NCBI RefSeq assembly: GCF_028743715.1
Contig: NZ_CP117996.1
Span: 682,001-746,000, forward strand
Length of the DNA: 64,000 nt
Direction: 5' to 3'
Origin: Microbacterium sp. Clip185
GTDB taxonomy: Bacteria; Actinomycetota; Actinomycetes; Actinomycetales; Microbacteriaceae
Below the pieces are notes generated by a model, which was not told the origin of the DNA, ran no database searches, and saw nothing but the letters and a program-made list of their open reading frames with translations. Made by a program: the position numbers and the translations under genes. How positions within the stretch are numbered: position 1 is the stretch's first letter; every line of letters begins with the position of its first letter. Positions 18,837 through 27,325 of this stretch are shown here, piece by piece.

Positions 18837-19399
18837 GCGGGCATGAATCCGGCACCCCCGGTGTTCCAGACGACATGACGGACGAGGTCGGTGAGCGCAC
18901 GATGGACGAGTTGCTCGGCGAACGGGAGATCGTCTCGCCGCAGGCGATGGAGCAGCTGGGGCGGGAGATCGGCGAGCGTCTGCGCGCGGGCGACGTCGTC
19001 GTGCTGACGGGGGCGCTCGGCGCGGGCAAGACGACCCTGACGCGCGGGATCGCCGCGGGGCTCGGCGTGCGCGGTCCGATCCAGAGCCCCACCTTCGTGA
19101 TCGCACGCACGCATCCCTCGCTCACCGGCGGAGCGCCGCTGGTCCACGTGGACGCCTACCGCTTGGGATCGGCGGCGGAGCTCGACGACCTCGACATCGA
19201 TCTGCCGGGCTCGGTCGTGGTCGTGGAGTGGGGTCACGGGCTCATCGAGGCGATCGCGGACTCCTGGTGGGAGGTCGAGCTCGACCGCGAGTGGGATGGT
19301 CGCGGCGTCGACAGCGCCTGCGGCACGTATCAGCGGCACAACGACGACCTCGATGCCGAGACGCCGCGTCTGGTGACGATCACGCACCACACCCTCTGA
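18833..19399 (+). CDS. tsaE: tRNA t6A biosynthesis ATPase TsaE
   Basis: This 188-residue P-loop ATPase acts with TsaB and TsaD in threonylcarbamoyl-adenosine formation at tRNA A37. Walker A is GALGAGKTTLTRGIA; QSPTFVIAR, HVDAYRLGS and VVVVEWGHGLIE follow. The N-terminal 30 residues are a non-conserved extension; the ATG at 18875 or 18902 could be the true start, but the 4-base overlap with alr favours 18833. Confidence 0.92.
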   Translation: MSGHESGTPGVPDDMTDEVGERTMDELLGEREIVSPQAMEQLGREIGERLRAGDVVVLTGALGAGKTTLTRGIAAGLGVRGPIQSPTFVIARTHPSLTGGAPLVHVDAYRLGSAAELDDLDIDLPGSVVVVEWGHGLIEAIADSWWEVELDREWDGRGVDSACGTYQRHNDDLDAETPRLVTITHHTL

Positions 19400-19431
19400 G
19401 GGCCGACGCGCTGCCCCATTACCCTGGAGAG

Positions 19432-20112
19432 GTGTTCCTCGGCATCGACACCTCGCTCGGAACGGCGCTGGCCGTCATCGACCCCGACGGCGTCGTGCGC
19501 GCCGACGTCTCCAGCGACAACCCTCTGGGCCACGCCGAGGTCATCGGCGACCTGCTTCTCACCGTGACCCAGGCTGCCGCGACGACGGCTGCGCACGGCT
19601 CGGGGCTGGGAGCCGACGACGACGCCCGCATCACGCACGTCGTCGCGGGCATGGGTCCTGGCCCCTTCACGGGATTGCGGATCGGCATCGCCGCCGCGCG
19701 CGCCTTCGCGCTCGCCCGGGGCGTGCCCGTGGTGCCCGTCGCGAGCCACGACGCCGTCGCGCTCGGTGTGCTGCTCGCCTCGACGATGGAGGATGCGGAC
19801 GCCGGCACGTTCGCCGTCGTCACCGACGCGCGGCGTCGCGAGTTCGCCTACACGGTCTACCGCGGCCTCGACGACGACGGCCTGCCCGAGCGGGTCACCG
19901 GTCCCGCCTTGAGCCCGCGCGACGAGCTGGATGACCGGCTCGCGGCGCTCGGCGCTGCGCGCATGGACGCGAGTGCGATCCCCGCCACGGTGCTCGCGCT
20001 GTGCGGAGCGCGCGCGGTGGCGGCAGGCCGCTCGATCGCCGCGGATGAGCCGCTGTACCTGCGTTCCCCCGACGTCACGAGCCCGCACGCGCCCAAGCGG
20101 GTGGGGTCGTGA
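19432..20112 (+). CDS. tsaB: tRNA t6A complex protein TsaB
   Basis: This 226-residue ASKHA protein is a non-catalytic partner of TsaD. It shows LGIDTSLGTALAV at the N-terminus and GMGPGPFTGLRIGIAAARAFA. The GTG at 19432 follows TACCCT (19420-19425) and 6 bases, so tsaB has its own leaderless promoter inside the cluster. Its stop overlaps the rimI start. Confidence 0.92.
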   Translation: MFLGIDTSLGTALAVIDPDGVVRADVSSDNPLGHAEVIGDLLLTVTQAAATTAAHGSGLGADDDARITHVVAGMGPGPFTGLRIGIAAARAFALARGVPVVPVASHDAVALGVLLASTMEDADAGTFAVVTDARRREFAYTVYRGLDDDGLPERVTGPALSPRDELDDRLAALGAARMDASAIPATVLALCGARAVAAGRSIAADEPLYLRSPDVTSPHAPKRVGS

Positions 20113-20615
20113 TCCGCCCGGCGATGCCGGCCGATCTCGACGCGATCATGCGCCTGGAGCGGGCGAGCTTTCCGACGGATGCGTGGAGCGATGCCATGAT
20201 GCGCGAGGAGCTCGCCTCGCCCCACGGGCACTACGTCGTGCTGGAGGAGGGCGGCCGGCTGATCGGCTACGCGGGCCTGCGTGCGCCGGCCGGAGCGCGC
20301 GACGGCGACATCCAGACGATCGCCCTGGACGAGACGGCGCGGGGGCGGGGCTTCGGACGGGCGCTGCTGCGCACGCTGTTGGCGAAGGCCGACGAACGAG
20401 GCGTCCGTGAGGTGTTCCTCGAGGTGCGCGACGACAACCCCGTCGCTCGGGGACTGTATGCCTCGGAGGGCTTCGTCGAGGCAGGCCGGCGCCCCCGCTA
20501 CTACCAGCCCGACGACGTCGACGCGATCGTCATGCGCCTTGACGTGCCGGCGTGGGCGGCGGCCCGCGGTGAGGATGCGGCGGCATCCGGTGTGAACGGA
20601 GGATGGTGCTCGTGA
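20109..20615 (+). CDS. rimI: Ribosomal protein S18-alanine N-acetyltransferase (GNAT)
   Basis: This 168-residue GNAT enzyme has the acetyl-CoA loop [11 protein letters not shown] and the C-terminal [13 protein letters not shown] and [15 protein letters not shown] typical of RimI. Its place between tsaB and tsaD is the standard bacterial arrangement and supports the name. GTG start in a 4-base overlap with tsaB. The last 20 residues overlap the ribosome site of tsaD. Confidence 0.88.
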   Translation: MIRPAMPADLDAIMRLERASFPTDAWSDAMMREELASPHGHYVVLEEGGRLIGYAGLRAPAGARDGDIQTIALDETARGRGFGRALLRTLLAKADERGVREVFLEVRDDNPVARGLYASEGFVEAGRRPRYYQPDDVDAIVMRLDVPAWAAARGEDAAASGVNGGWCS

Positions 20616-21661
20616 GCGGACCACTCGTGCTCGGCATCGAGACAAGTTGCGACGAGACCGGTATCGGCATCGTCCGAGGTCGTGAGCTGCTGACCAACAC
20701 GATCGCCAGCTCCATGGACGAGCACGCCCGTTACGGCGGGGTCGTCCCCGAGGTCGCCGCGCGCGCTCACCTGGAGGCGCTGCAGCCCGCGATCCACGCC
20801 GCGCTCGCCGAGGCGGGAGTCGGCCTCCACGACCTGGATGCGGTCGCCGTCACCTCCGGGCCAGGACTCGCGGGCGCCCTCATGGTGGGTGTGGGGGCGG
20901 CGAAGGCGCTCGCTGTGGGGCTCGGCAAGCCGCTGTACGCCGTCAACCACCTCGTCGGGCACATCGCCGCCGACATCCTCGATGCGGATGCGGCACCCCT
21001 CGAGTATCCGACGGTGGCCCTGCTCGTCAGCGGCGGGCACACCTCCCTGCTGCTCGTGCGCGACCTCACGAGCGATGTGGAGCTGCTCGGCGAGACGGTG
21101 GACGACGCCGCGGGGGAGGCGTTCGACAAGGTCGCTCGCATCCTGGGCCTGCCCTACCCGGGAGGTCCGCAGATCGACCGCGCCGCCGCCGAGGGCGATC
21201 CCACCGCCATCCGCTTCCCGCGCGGGCTCTCCCGCGCGTCCGACATGGCGGAGCACCGCTACGACTTCTCGTTCTCGGGTCTGAAGACGGCCGTGGCGCG
21301 CTACCTCGAGCAGACGCCGGACGCCTCTGTGCCCGACGTCGCCGCATCCTTCCGCGAGGCGGTCGTGGACGTGCTCGTGACCAAGGCGCTGGATGCGTGC
21401 GAACGCTACGACGTGCCGCGCCTGCTGCTGGGCGGCGGCGTCATCGCCAACCGCAGGCTGCGCGACGTGGCTGTGGAGCGCGGCACGGCGGCCGGCGTCG
21501 CGGTCCGCATCCCGCCGCTGAGTCTGTGCACCGACAACGGGGCGATGATCGCGGCCCTGGCCGCCGAGCTCATCTCTGCGGGGCGCGCTCCCTCGACGCT
21601 GCGCTTCGGCGCCGATTCCACGCTGCCGGTCACCGAGATCCAGGTCGCGGAGCAGCGGTGA
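20612..21661 (+). CDS. tsaD: tRNA N6-threonylcarbamoyladenosine transferase TsaD
   Basis: This 349-residue catalytic subunit of the t6A complex has the metal motif [15 protein letters not shown] at the N-terminus, [27 protein letters not shown] and [10 protein letters not shown] chose the GTG at 20612, because GGAGG lies 8-9 bases ahead and the start overlaps the rimI stop by 4 bases. The ATG at 20603 sits directly on that ribosome site and is unlikely. It ends in a 4-base overlap with the next membrane protein gene. Confidence 0.94.
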   Translation: MSGPLVLGIETSCDETGIGIVRGRELLTNTIASSMDEHARYGGVVPEVAARAHLEALQPAIHAALAEAGVGLHDLDAVAVTSGPGLAGALMVGVGAAKALAVGLGKPLYAVNHLVGHIAADILDADAAPLEYPTVALLVSGGHTSLLLVRDLTSDVELLGETVDDAAGEAFDKVARILGLPYPGGPQIDRAAAEGDPTAIRFPRGLSRASDMAEHRYDFSFSGLKTAVARYLEQTPDASVPDVAASFREAVVDVLVTKALDACERYDVPRLLLGGGVIANRRLRDVAVERGTAAGVAVRIPPLSLCTDNGAMIAALAAELISAGRAPSTLRFGADSTLPVTEIQVAEQR

Positions 21662-22230
21662 GTCACGAGCGGGAAGGAGACGCGCCGGAAGAGCCGGCGT
21701 CGATGACATCGGCGTTCGGGCCGGACGACGCGGCCGCGCAGCCGCTGCTGGCCGCGGCCCTGGATCCCTCGCCGGAGAAGAGCCCCGTCGACGACCGGCC
21801 GGTCCTCGCCCGCGTCGAGTCGCCCTCGGACGACGTCGTCGTCCCGACGCAGGCCGCCGCGCTGCCCGGCACCCATCGCGGTGGATTCACCCGCCCGCCG
21901 ACCGCGCCCGTCGACGTGCAGGAGCAGGTCGCCGAGCACGAGGAGCCCCTCGCGACGACCGCGACCCTGCCCACGACGGATGCGGGCGCGCCCGCCAACT
22001 TCGCGACCCTCTCGCTCGGGTTCGCGGTGGTGGCCCTCATCGTCGCCATCGTGGTCGGCTGGGGGTTCCCGATCGGGGTAGGGGCGGTCGTCCTGGGGCT
22101 TATGTCGCTGCGCGGGAGGGTGGAGAGCCGCCCGATCGCGGCGTGGGGCGTGGCCCTCGGCGCCCTCTCGTTGGTCTACAGCGCGGGATGGCTCGTGTAC
22201 GCCGGTATTCGGTCGGGCTGGCTCGGCTGA
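21658..22230 (+). CDS. Membrane protein with long acidic/proline N-terminal region (DUF4190-like)
   Basis: The first 115 of 190 residues are a low-complexity, acidic and Pro/Ala-rich cytoplasmic segment. A two-helix hairpin follows ([20 protein letters not shown] and [13 protein letters not shown]), then a third helix, resembling DUF4190 proteins. The GTG start overlaps the tsaD stop by 4 bases, so it is made with the t6A genes although no functional link is known. Function unknown. Confidence 0.7.
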   Translation: MSHEREGDAPEEPASMTSAFGPDDAAAQPLLAAALDPSPEKSPVDDRPVLARVESPSDDVVVPTQAAALPGTHRGGFTRPPTAPVDVQEQVAEHEEPLATTATLPTTDAGAPANFATLSLGFAVVALIVAIVVGWGFPIGVGAVVLGLMSLRGRVESRPIAAWGVALGALSLVYSAGWLVYAGIRSGWLG

Positions 22231-22287
22231 CGTTTCTCCCCTCCGAGCGTGCCGTGTGGGCCGGCTGCGCTTGATAGGTTCGCAAGC

Positions 22288-22521
22288 ATGGGGATCGAGT
22301 GGGGACGAATCAGCCCTGTCATCGTGGTCACTGCCGGGATTCTGGCCTGCATGCTGGTGCCGAGCGTCGTGTTCATCGCCGTGTCGGCGTTTCTCGACGA
22401 CAACGCGCTGCTGGGGGCGGCGGCGGTCGTTGCGGCAGGCGGGATCGTGATCGGAGCCGCCGCGGCATTCGTGTGCGCGGGGGCGATGTTCCGACGACGC
22501 AGGGCCGTCGGCGAGGGCTGA
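22288..22521 (+). CDS. Small two-helix membrane protein, unknown function
   Basis: This 77-residue protein has two hydrophobic helices (about residues 10-35 and 42-66) and a basic end RRRRAVGEG. The ATG at 22288 follows TAGGTT (22275-22280) and 7 bases, a leaderless layout, and an in-frame start further upstream lacks support. Its stop abuts the stop of the convergent methyltransferase gene with no spacing. No family recognised. Confidence 0.65.
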   Translation: MGIEWGRISPVIVVTAGILACMLVPSVVFIAVSAFLDDNALLGAAAVVAAGGIVIGAAAAFVCAGAMFRRRRAVGEG

Positions 22522-23709
22522 TCAGACGCGATCCGCCAGGATCGCCGTCCGTTTGTCGCCGATCCGCGTCAACAGCAGCGTGGCCGAGGCATCGCCCTTG
22601 AGCTTGAGCCGGGTGCGCAGCTGGGCCGGGTCCACGTCGACGCCGCGCTTCTTGATCTCGAGCGTGCCGATGCCGCGTTCGCGCAGAGCCCTGGCGAGCT
22701 TCTTCTCGTCGGCGGGGAGCTGCTCGCGCACGCGGAAGCTCTGCACGAAAGGGCTCGTGACCGGCTCGTCCGAGGTGAGGTACGCGATGCGTTCGTCGAG
22801 CGTACCCGCATCCAGCGATCGCGCCACGTCTCCGATCAATCGGGCCCGGATGACGGCGCCGTCGGGTTCGTGCAGGAACGCGCCGAGCGGGCGGGGGGCG
22901 ACATCCTCCGCGTCTCGGGCGGAGGTGAGCTCGTGCACCTCGTCGCCGCGGACGACGAGCGCCGCGCGCCGTACCCCCTCGCGCGCCAGCTCCCGGGAGA
23001 AGAGCACGAGCTCGATCGTCGACCCGTCCACGCTGATCCACTGCGCCTCGACATCGTCGGGGATGCTGTCGCGGTCGAAGCCGGGGCCGAGCTTGATCCC
23101 GGTGGGGACGCGTCCGGCGAGCTCGAACGCCCAGCTGAGTGCCGGACTGTACTCGTCCTGGTGCAGCCGATCGTTGTGGCTGCCGCCCACCGGGCGGCGC
23201 GCGGGGTCGAGCCACACCGCATCCATGTCGCTGAGATCGACGTCCTCCGCGCGGGCGTGCGAAACCGTGACGGTGTCGCCGAAGGGGGCCAGATTGTAGG
23301 CGGCGACGGCGGCCGTCGGCTCATCGGCGTCCACCGCGGTGACCTCGAGCCCGAGGGCCGCGAAACCCAGGGCGTCGCCGCCGATGCCGCACCCGAGATC
23401 CGCGATGCGGCGGCGACCTGCGTCGCGGAACCGGCCGGCATGGCGGGCGGCCACGCTCAGGCGCGTGGCCTGCTCGAGACCCGCCGGGGTGAAGAGCATC
23501 CGGGCGGCGAACGGCCCGAACTTCACTGCGGCGCGCGAACGGAGTCGCGCCTGGCCGACGACGGCGGAGACGAGGTCGGGCCCGTGGCCCGCGGCGCGGA
23601 GCCTGCTGACGGCCGCCGCGACGGCTGCCGTCGATTCGACCGGGCCCGTCTCATCCAACAGGCGCAGGCCCTCGGGGGTGAGAAGGGCGCGCAGCTCGCT
23701 CATCTCCAT
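22522..23709 (-). CDS. Class I SAM-dependent methyltransferase with THUMP-like C-terminus
   Basis: A SAM-binding Rossmann core lies in the middle of this 395-residue protein (IADLGCGIGGDALGFAALG, then VTAVDADE), with an (N/D)PPY-like position VWLDPARRP. The C-terminal 90 residues (LRERGIGTLEIKKRGVDVD, LRTRLKLKG) match the THUMP-like domain seen in actinobacterial methyltransferases of unknown, probably RNA, substrate. The ATG at 23709 follows TAGGCT (23716-23721) and 6 bases, so it is leaderless. It is divergent from the heat-shock-controlled groES gene. Confidence 0.85.
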   Translation of the reverse strand: MEMSELRALLTPEGLRLLDETGPVESTAAVAAAVSRLRAAGHGPDLVSAVVGQARLRSRAAVKFGPFAARMLFTPAGLEQATRLSVAARHAGRFRDAGRRRIADLGCGIGGDALGFAALGLEVTAVDADEPTAAVAAYNLAPFGDTVTVSHARAEDVDLSDMDAVWLDPARRPVGGSHNDRLHQDEYSPALSWAFELAGRVPTGIKLGPGFDRDSIPDDVEAQWISVDGSTIELVLFSRELAREGVRRAALVVRGDEVHELTSARDAEDVAPRPLGAFLHEPDGAVIRARLIGDVARSLDAGTLDERIAYLTSDEPVTSPFVQSFRVREQLPADEKKLARALRERGIGTLEIKKRGVDVDPAQLRTRLKLKGDASATLLLTRIGDKRTAILADRV

Positions 23710-23735
23710 CGCTCCAGCCTAGGCGCGAGGCCGTG

Positions 23736-23762
23736 TTGGCACTCGCGTTGCACGAGTGCCAG
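23736..23762 (+). promoter_or_regulatory. First CIRCE operator (HrcA), overlapping the groES -35
   Basis: TTGGCACTC-N9-GAGTGCCAG is a near-perfect CIRCE inverted repeat, the binding site of the heat-shock repressor HrcA. It covers the -35 hexamer TTGCAC (23748-23753). Confidence 0.85.
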
Positions 23763-23776
23763 GACGCCTCTAGACT
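23748..23776 (+). promoter_or_regulatory. groES promoter
   Basis: TTGCAC (23748-23753) and TAGACT (23771-23776) are separated by 17 bases, a good housekeeping-sigma promoter. The predicted start near 23783 leaves a leader of about 68 bases containing the second CIRCE. Confidence 0.8.
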
Positions 23777-23781
23777 TGCCA

Positions 23782-23808
23782 TTAGCACTCTCGGTGTGAG
23801 GGTGCTAA
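23782..23808 (+). promoter_or_regulatory. Second CIRCE operator (HrcA) at the groES transcription start
   Basis: TTAGCACTC-N9-GGGTGCTAA differs from the consensus by one base. Its centre is 46 bases from the first CIRCE. Together they bracket the promoter, so HrcA can block both polymerase binding and clearance. Confidence 0.9.
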
Positions 23809-23850
23809 CTGAGTCTTCCGTTTCACGAAGCGAGAAAGAAGAGGTAGACC

Positions 23851-24147
23851 GTGTCGGTTTCCATCAAGCCGCTCGAGGACCGCATCGTCATCCAGCAGGT
23901 CGAGGCCGAGCAGACCACCGCTAGTGGCCTGGTCATCCCCGACACCGCCAAGGAGAAGCCCCAGGAGGGCGAGGTCGTGGCCGTTGGTCCCGGCCGCATC
24001 GACGACAACGGCAACCGTGTTCCGCTCGACGTCGCCGTCGGCGACCGCGTGATCTACAGCAAGTACGGCGGCACCGAGGTCAAGTTCGGCGCCGACGAGT
24101 ACCTCGTGCTCTCCGCACGCGACGTGCTCGCGGTCGTCGTTCGCTGA
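23851..24147 (+). CDS. groES: Co-chaperonin GroES
   Basis: This 98-residue lid protein of the GroEL folding chamber contains [12 protein letters not shown], the mobile loop [23 protein letters not shown], and [31 protein letters not shown] start with AGAAAGAAGAGG ahead. Two CIRCE elements show HrcA control. No groEL follows; a terminator and then rarD come next, so groEL must lie elsewhere. Confidence 0.97.
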   Translation: MSVSIKPLEDRIVIQQVEAEQTTASGLVIPDTAKEKPQEGEVVAVGPGRIDDNGNRVPLDVAVGDRVIYSKYGGTEVKFGADEYLVLSARDVLAVVVR

Positions 24148-24158
24148 CATCGCCCCCT

Positions 24159-24190
24159 CGAAGCCCCCGGCCACTCGGTCGGGGGCTTCG
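24159..24190 (+). terminator. Intrinsic terminator of groES
   Basis: Perfect 10-bp arms CGAAGCCCCC / GGGGGCTTCG with a 12-base loop, followed by TTCATT, 11 bases after the groES stop. It shows that groES is transcribed as a single gene. Confidence 0.9.
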
Positions 24191-24238
24191 TTCATTGCGG
24201 GCGCGTCCCGGTGGCGGCTGCGGTTCTAGGCTGGATCG

Positions 24239-25192
24239 GTGAACCCACGCACCCCCACCGAGCAGGGCCTCGCCGGCGGCCTCTACGCCTTCTCCGCATA
24301 TCTGCTGTGGGGCGTGCTCCCGCTGTACTTCCTGCTGCTCGCGCCCGTGGGCGCCTTCGAGATCGTCGCGTGGCGCATCCTGTTGTCGCTCGTGTTCTGC
24401 GCGCTCCTGATCGTGGTGACGCGCTCGTGGCGGCGCCTCGCGGCGATCCTGCGCCAGGGCAGGCTCGTCGCCCTCACCGTGCTCGCCGGCATCCTGATCT
24501 ACGTCAACTGGCAGACCTACCTCATCGGCACTCTCAGCGGCCACGTCATCGAGACGAGCCTCGGCTACTTCATCAACCCGATCGTCACGGTGCTGCTGGG
24601 CGTGCTGGTGCTGCGAGAGCGGCTGCGCCCTACCCAGTGGGTCGCGATCGGGCTCGCGACCGCCGCGGTCGTGGTGATCGTGGTCGGCTACGGCGCGATG
24701 CCGTGGATTGCCCTCATCCTCGCGTTCTCGTTCGGCTTCTACGGACTCGTGAAGAAGAAGATCGGCCCGTCCGTGGATGCGGTCAGCGGGCTCACTCTCG
24801 AATCGCTCTGGCTCACGCCGCTCGCCCTCGTGCAGCTGGTCGTGGTGGGACTGACGACAGGACTGGGCTTCGCGTCCGCGGGGGTCGGCACCACGGTGGC
24901 CCTCGCCCTGGCGGGGGTCGTGACGGCCGTTCCGCTGCTGCTGTTCGCCGCGGGCGCGCGCCGGGCGCCTCTGACGTTGCTCGGCATCATCCAGTTCGTC
25001 GCACCCGTGCTGCAGTTCCTCATCGGATGGTGGGTGCTGGGTGAGCCGATGACGGCCGGACGCTGGGCGGGCTTCGCGCTCGTGTGGGCGGCGCTCATCC
25101 TGTTGACCGCGGATTCCGTCGTCGCCTCGCGCCGTGCACGCCGGGGCGCAGGATTGCAGAACGCTCCGTCTGACGTGGCCGAATTGGCGTAA
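24239..25192 (+). CDS. rarD: EamA/RarD-type drug/metabolite transporter
   Basis: This 317-residue protein has ten membrane segments in two EamA halves. The N-terminal GLAGGLYAFSAYLLWGVLPL and the NWQTYLIGTLSGHVIETSLG segment are the hallmark of the RarD branch. Substrate unknown. GTG start is leaderless: TAGGCT (24227-24232) plus 6 bases. It stands alone between the groES terminator and livK. Confidence 0.9.
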   Translation: MNPRTPTEQGLAGGLYAFSAYLLWGVLPLYFLLLAPVGAFEIVAWRILLSLVFCALLIVVTRSWRRLAAILRQGRLVALTVLAGILIYVNWQTYLIGTLSGHVIETSLGYFINPIVTVLLGVLVLRERLRPTQWVAIGLATAAVVVIVVGYGAMPWIALILAFSFGFYGLVKKKIGPSVDAVSGLTLESLWLTPLALVQLVVVGLTTGLGFASAGVGTTVALALAGVVTAVPLLLFAAGARRAPLTLLGIIQFVAPVLQFLIGWWVLGEPMTAGRWAGFALVWAALILLTADSVVASRRARRGAGLQNAPSDVAELA

Positions 25193-25351
25193 TGCGTCGA
25201 AAAGCGGCGTGATTCATAACGATTTCGTCGCGAAAGGGTGCGGGGACTGTGCGCGACGCGCGCCTACAACACACTCGTAACAATGCGCGGCTAGCTTCTG
25301 GCGCAACGCGGCGTCCAGGTCGCGCATTGAAGAGTGAAAGGACGGAACCAG

Positions 25352-26668
25352 ATGGTTCACTCCAAGAAGGCGTGGTTTGCCGCGACCGCCCTCGCGGGCG
25401 TCTCGGCGCTTGCGCTCGTCGGGTGTGCCGGCGGGGGCGAAGCAGCGCCCTCCGGCAGCTCAGACGCAGGTGGCGGCGACTACTCGGCGCAGAACTGCGC
25501 CGACGGCACCACGAGCGCTGACATCCTGAAGGTCGGCACCCTGCTGCCCACCACCGGAACCCTGGCATTCCTCGGCCCGCCCGAGATCGCCGGTGTCGGC
25601 CTGGCTGTCGACGACATCGTCGCCGCGGGCGACAAGGCATGTACGTTCTGGACCGACTCCGGTGACAGCAACGACATGACGGTCTCCTCCGCCTCGGCCG
25701 ACGAGCTCATCAACGCGAAGGTCTCGATCGTGATCGGCGCCGCATCCTCCTCGGTGTCGCTGAACGTCGTCGACAAGCTCACCAAGAGCGCGAGCCCGAT
25801 CGTGCAGATCTCGCCCGCGAACACGGCGGCGTCGCTCTCGGGCTACTCGCCCTTCTACTTCCGCACCGCTCCGCCGGACACGGTGCAGGGTTCCGCGCTG
25901 GGTCAGCTCATCACGAGCGACGGCAACGCGAACATCGCCTTCCTCGTGTTCAACGACGCGTACGGCACGGGTCTGCGCGATGTGATCGAGCAGACGGTCA
26001 CGGGCGCGGGTGGAGCGGTCACCTACGGCGCCAAGGGCGCCGGCCAGGAGTTCCCTCCCGGTCAGACCACCTTCTCGTCCGAGGTGACGGCGGCGCTGGC
26101 CACCAACCCCGACGCGATCGTGATCATCGCCTTCGACGAGACCAAGGCGATCATCCCCGAGCTCGTGTCGCAGGGCTGGGACATGTCCCGCACCTACTAC
26201 ACGGACGGCAACACGTCGGACTTCTCGAAGGACTTCGAGCCCGGAACCCTCGAGGGAGCACAGGGAACGATTCCTGGTGCCAACCCCGCCGAGGACTTCA
26301 AGGAGAAGGCCTCCGCGTGGCACAAGTCGGTCGAGGGCTCGGCCCTGGACGACTACTCCTACTCGGCTGAGTCGTACGACGCCGTCATCCTCTCGGCCCT
26401 CGCGGCCCTGAAGGGCGGCGCCACCGACCCCGCGACCATCCAGGCGAACCTGGCGGCGGTGTCGGGCGCGACGGGTGGCGAGGAGTGCTCCACGTACGCG
26501 GACTGCAAGGAGCTCATCGCCGGCGGCAAGGACATCCACTACACGGGTGTCGCCGGTACGGGACCGTTCAACGACAAGAACGATCCCTCGAGCGCCTTCA
26601 TCGGCATCTACAAGTTCGACGGTGACAACAAGCCCGTCTGGCAGAGCGCTGTCGAGGGCAAGTCTTGA
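25352..26668 (+). CDS. livK: Branched-chain amino-acid ABC transporter, substrate-binding lipoprotein
   Basis: This 438-residue protein has a lipoprotein signal peptide; LALVGCAGG gives the lipidated Cys25. A type I periplasmic-binding fold follows (ILKVGTLLPTTGTLAFLGPPEIAGVGLAVDDI), matching the LivK/Peripla_BP_6 family. GAAAGGA lies ahead of the ATG at 25352. The ATPases and permeases are encoded convergently downstream, beyond the repeat array, so the receptor has its own promoter and can be expressed in excess. Amino-acid specificity cannot be read. Confidence 0.9.
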   Translation: MVHSKKAWFAATALAGVSALALVGCAGGGEAAPSGSSDAGGGDYSAQNCADGTTSADILKVGTLLPTTGTLAFLGPPEIAGVGLAVDDIVAAGDKACTFWTDSGDSNDMTVSSASADELINAKVSIVIGAASSSVSLNVVDKLTKSASPIVQISPANTAASLSGYSPFYFRTAPPDTVQGSALGQLITSDGNANIAFLVFNDAYGTGLRDVIEQTVTGAGGAVTYGAKGAGQEFPPGQTTFSSEVTAALATNPDAIVIIAFDETKAIIPELVSQGWDMSRTYYTDGNTSDFSKDFEPGTLEGAQGTIPGANPAEDFKEKASAWHKSVEGSALDDYSYSAESYDAVILSALAALKGGATDPATIQANLAAVSGATGGEECSTYADCKELIAGGKDIHYTGVAGTGPFNDKNDPSSAFIGIYKFDGDNKPVWQSAVEGKS

Positions 26669-26687
26669 TCTGACTGCTCCGCTCACA

Positions 26688-26719
26688 CGAACGCCCCCGG
26701 GTCCGCCCGGGGGCGTTCG
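26688..26719 (+). terminator. Terminator of livK
   Basis: Perfect 14-bp arms (26688-26701 and 26706-26719) around a 4-base loop TCCG. The right arm is duplicated 30 bases further on, giving a second possible pairing partner. Confidence 0.85.
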
Positions 26720-26760
26720 TGCGTTTCCGGGTCCGCCCGGGGGCGTTCGTGCGTTTCCGG
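26701..26760 (+). repeat. Perfect 30-base tandem duplication
   Basis: Bases 26701-26730 are repeated exactly at 26731-26760. The unit contains the loop and right arm of the livK terminator plus GTGCGTTTCCGG. Confidence 0.95.
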
Positions 26761-26820
26761 GGCGGTGCCCTCGCGCGCGTCCCGCCCTCGCCCCGCATTC
26801 GCCCCGCCCTCGTCCCGCTC

Positions 26821-27151
26821 GGGTCTCTTGAGCGTGTGGGTTGCGCGTTCGAGGGACGCCTCTTGTCGTGTCGGGGGCGTTGGCGTCGCGTTTCGGGTCT
26901 CTCGAACGGGTGGGGCCTGTGTTCGAGGGACGCGTGTTGGAGGGACGCGTGTTGTCGTGTCCGGGGGCGTTCGGGTCGCGTTTGGGGTCTCTTGAACCGG
27001 CGGCGCCTGTGTTGGAGGGACGCGTGTTGTCGCGCCGGGGGCGTTGGGGTCGCGTTTGGGGTCTCTTGAACGGGCGGCGCCTGTGTTGGAGGGACGCGTG
27101 TTGTCGCGCCGGGGGTGTTCGGGTCGCGTTTCGGGTCTCTCGAACGGGCGG
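26821..27151. repeat. Tandem array of a 74-bp unit in the livK-livF interval
   Basis: Four units begin with GGGTCTCTYGA at 26821, 26895, 26985 and 27059, with a fifth partial start at 27133. Lengths are 74, 90, 74 and 74 bases. The 90-base unit has an internal doubling of the 15-base block GAGGGACGCGTGTTG. Shared blocks in order: GGGTCTCTTGAAC, GCCTGTGTTGGAGGGACGCG, TGTTGTCG, GGGGGCGTT, GGTCGCGTTT. The period is not a multiple of three, so it is not a protein repeat. The rest of the 657-base gap (26761-26820 and 27152-27325) is C- or G-rich and shows no gene. Confidence 0.9.
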
Positions 27152-27325
27152 CTCGCGCGGGCGAGCACAGGGCGCGCGGTGGGGTGGGCGCGCGGCGAGG
27201 TGGGGCGGGAACCGAGGCTCCGCGCCGCAGGAGCGGGGCTGAGGGCCGGCAACGGAGAAGGGGGCGGATGCGGGTGCATCCGCCCCCTTCGGAGCGCTCA
27301 GGCGGCGTGTGGCGCCGCGCGGATC

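Noticed and set aside
26821..27151. CRISPR array
   Set aside because: The units abut with no unique spacers and are much longer than CRISPR repeats, and no cas gene is near.
26683..27279. Minus-strand open frame of 198 codons over the tandem array
   Set aside because: The 74-base period shifts the frame in every unit, so the units give unrelated peptides. The composition is Pro/Arg/Thr low complexity with no ribosome site. It is open only because of the GC bias.
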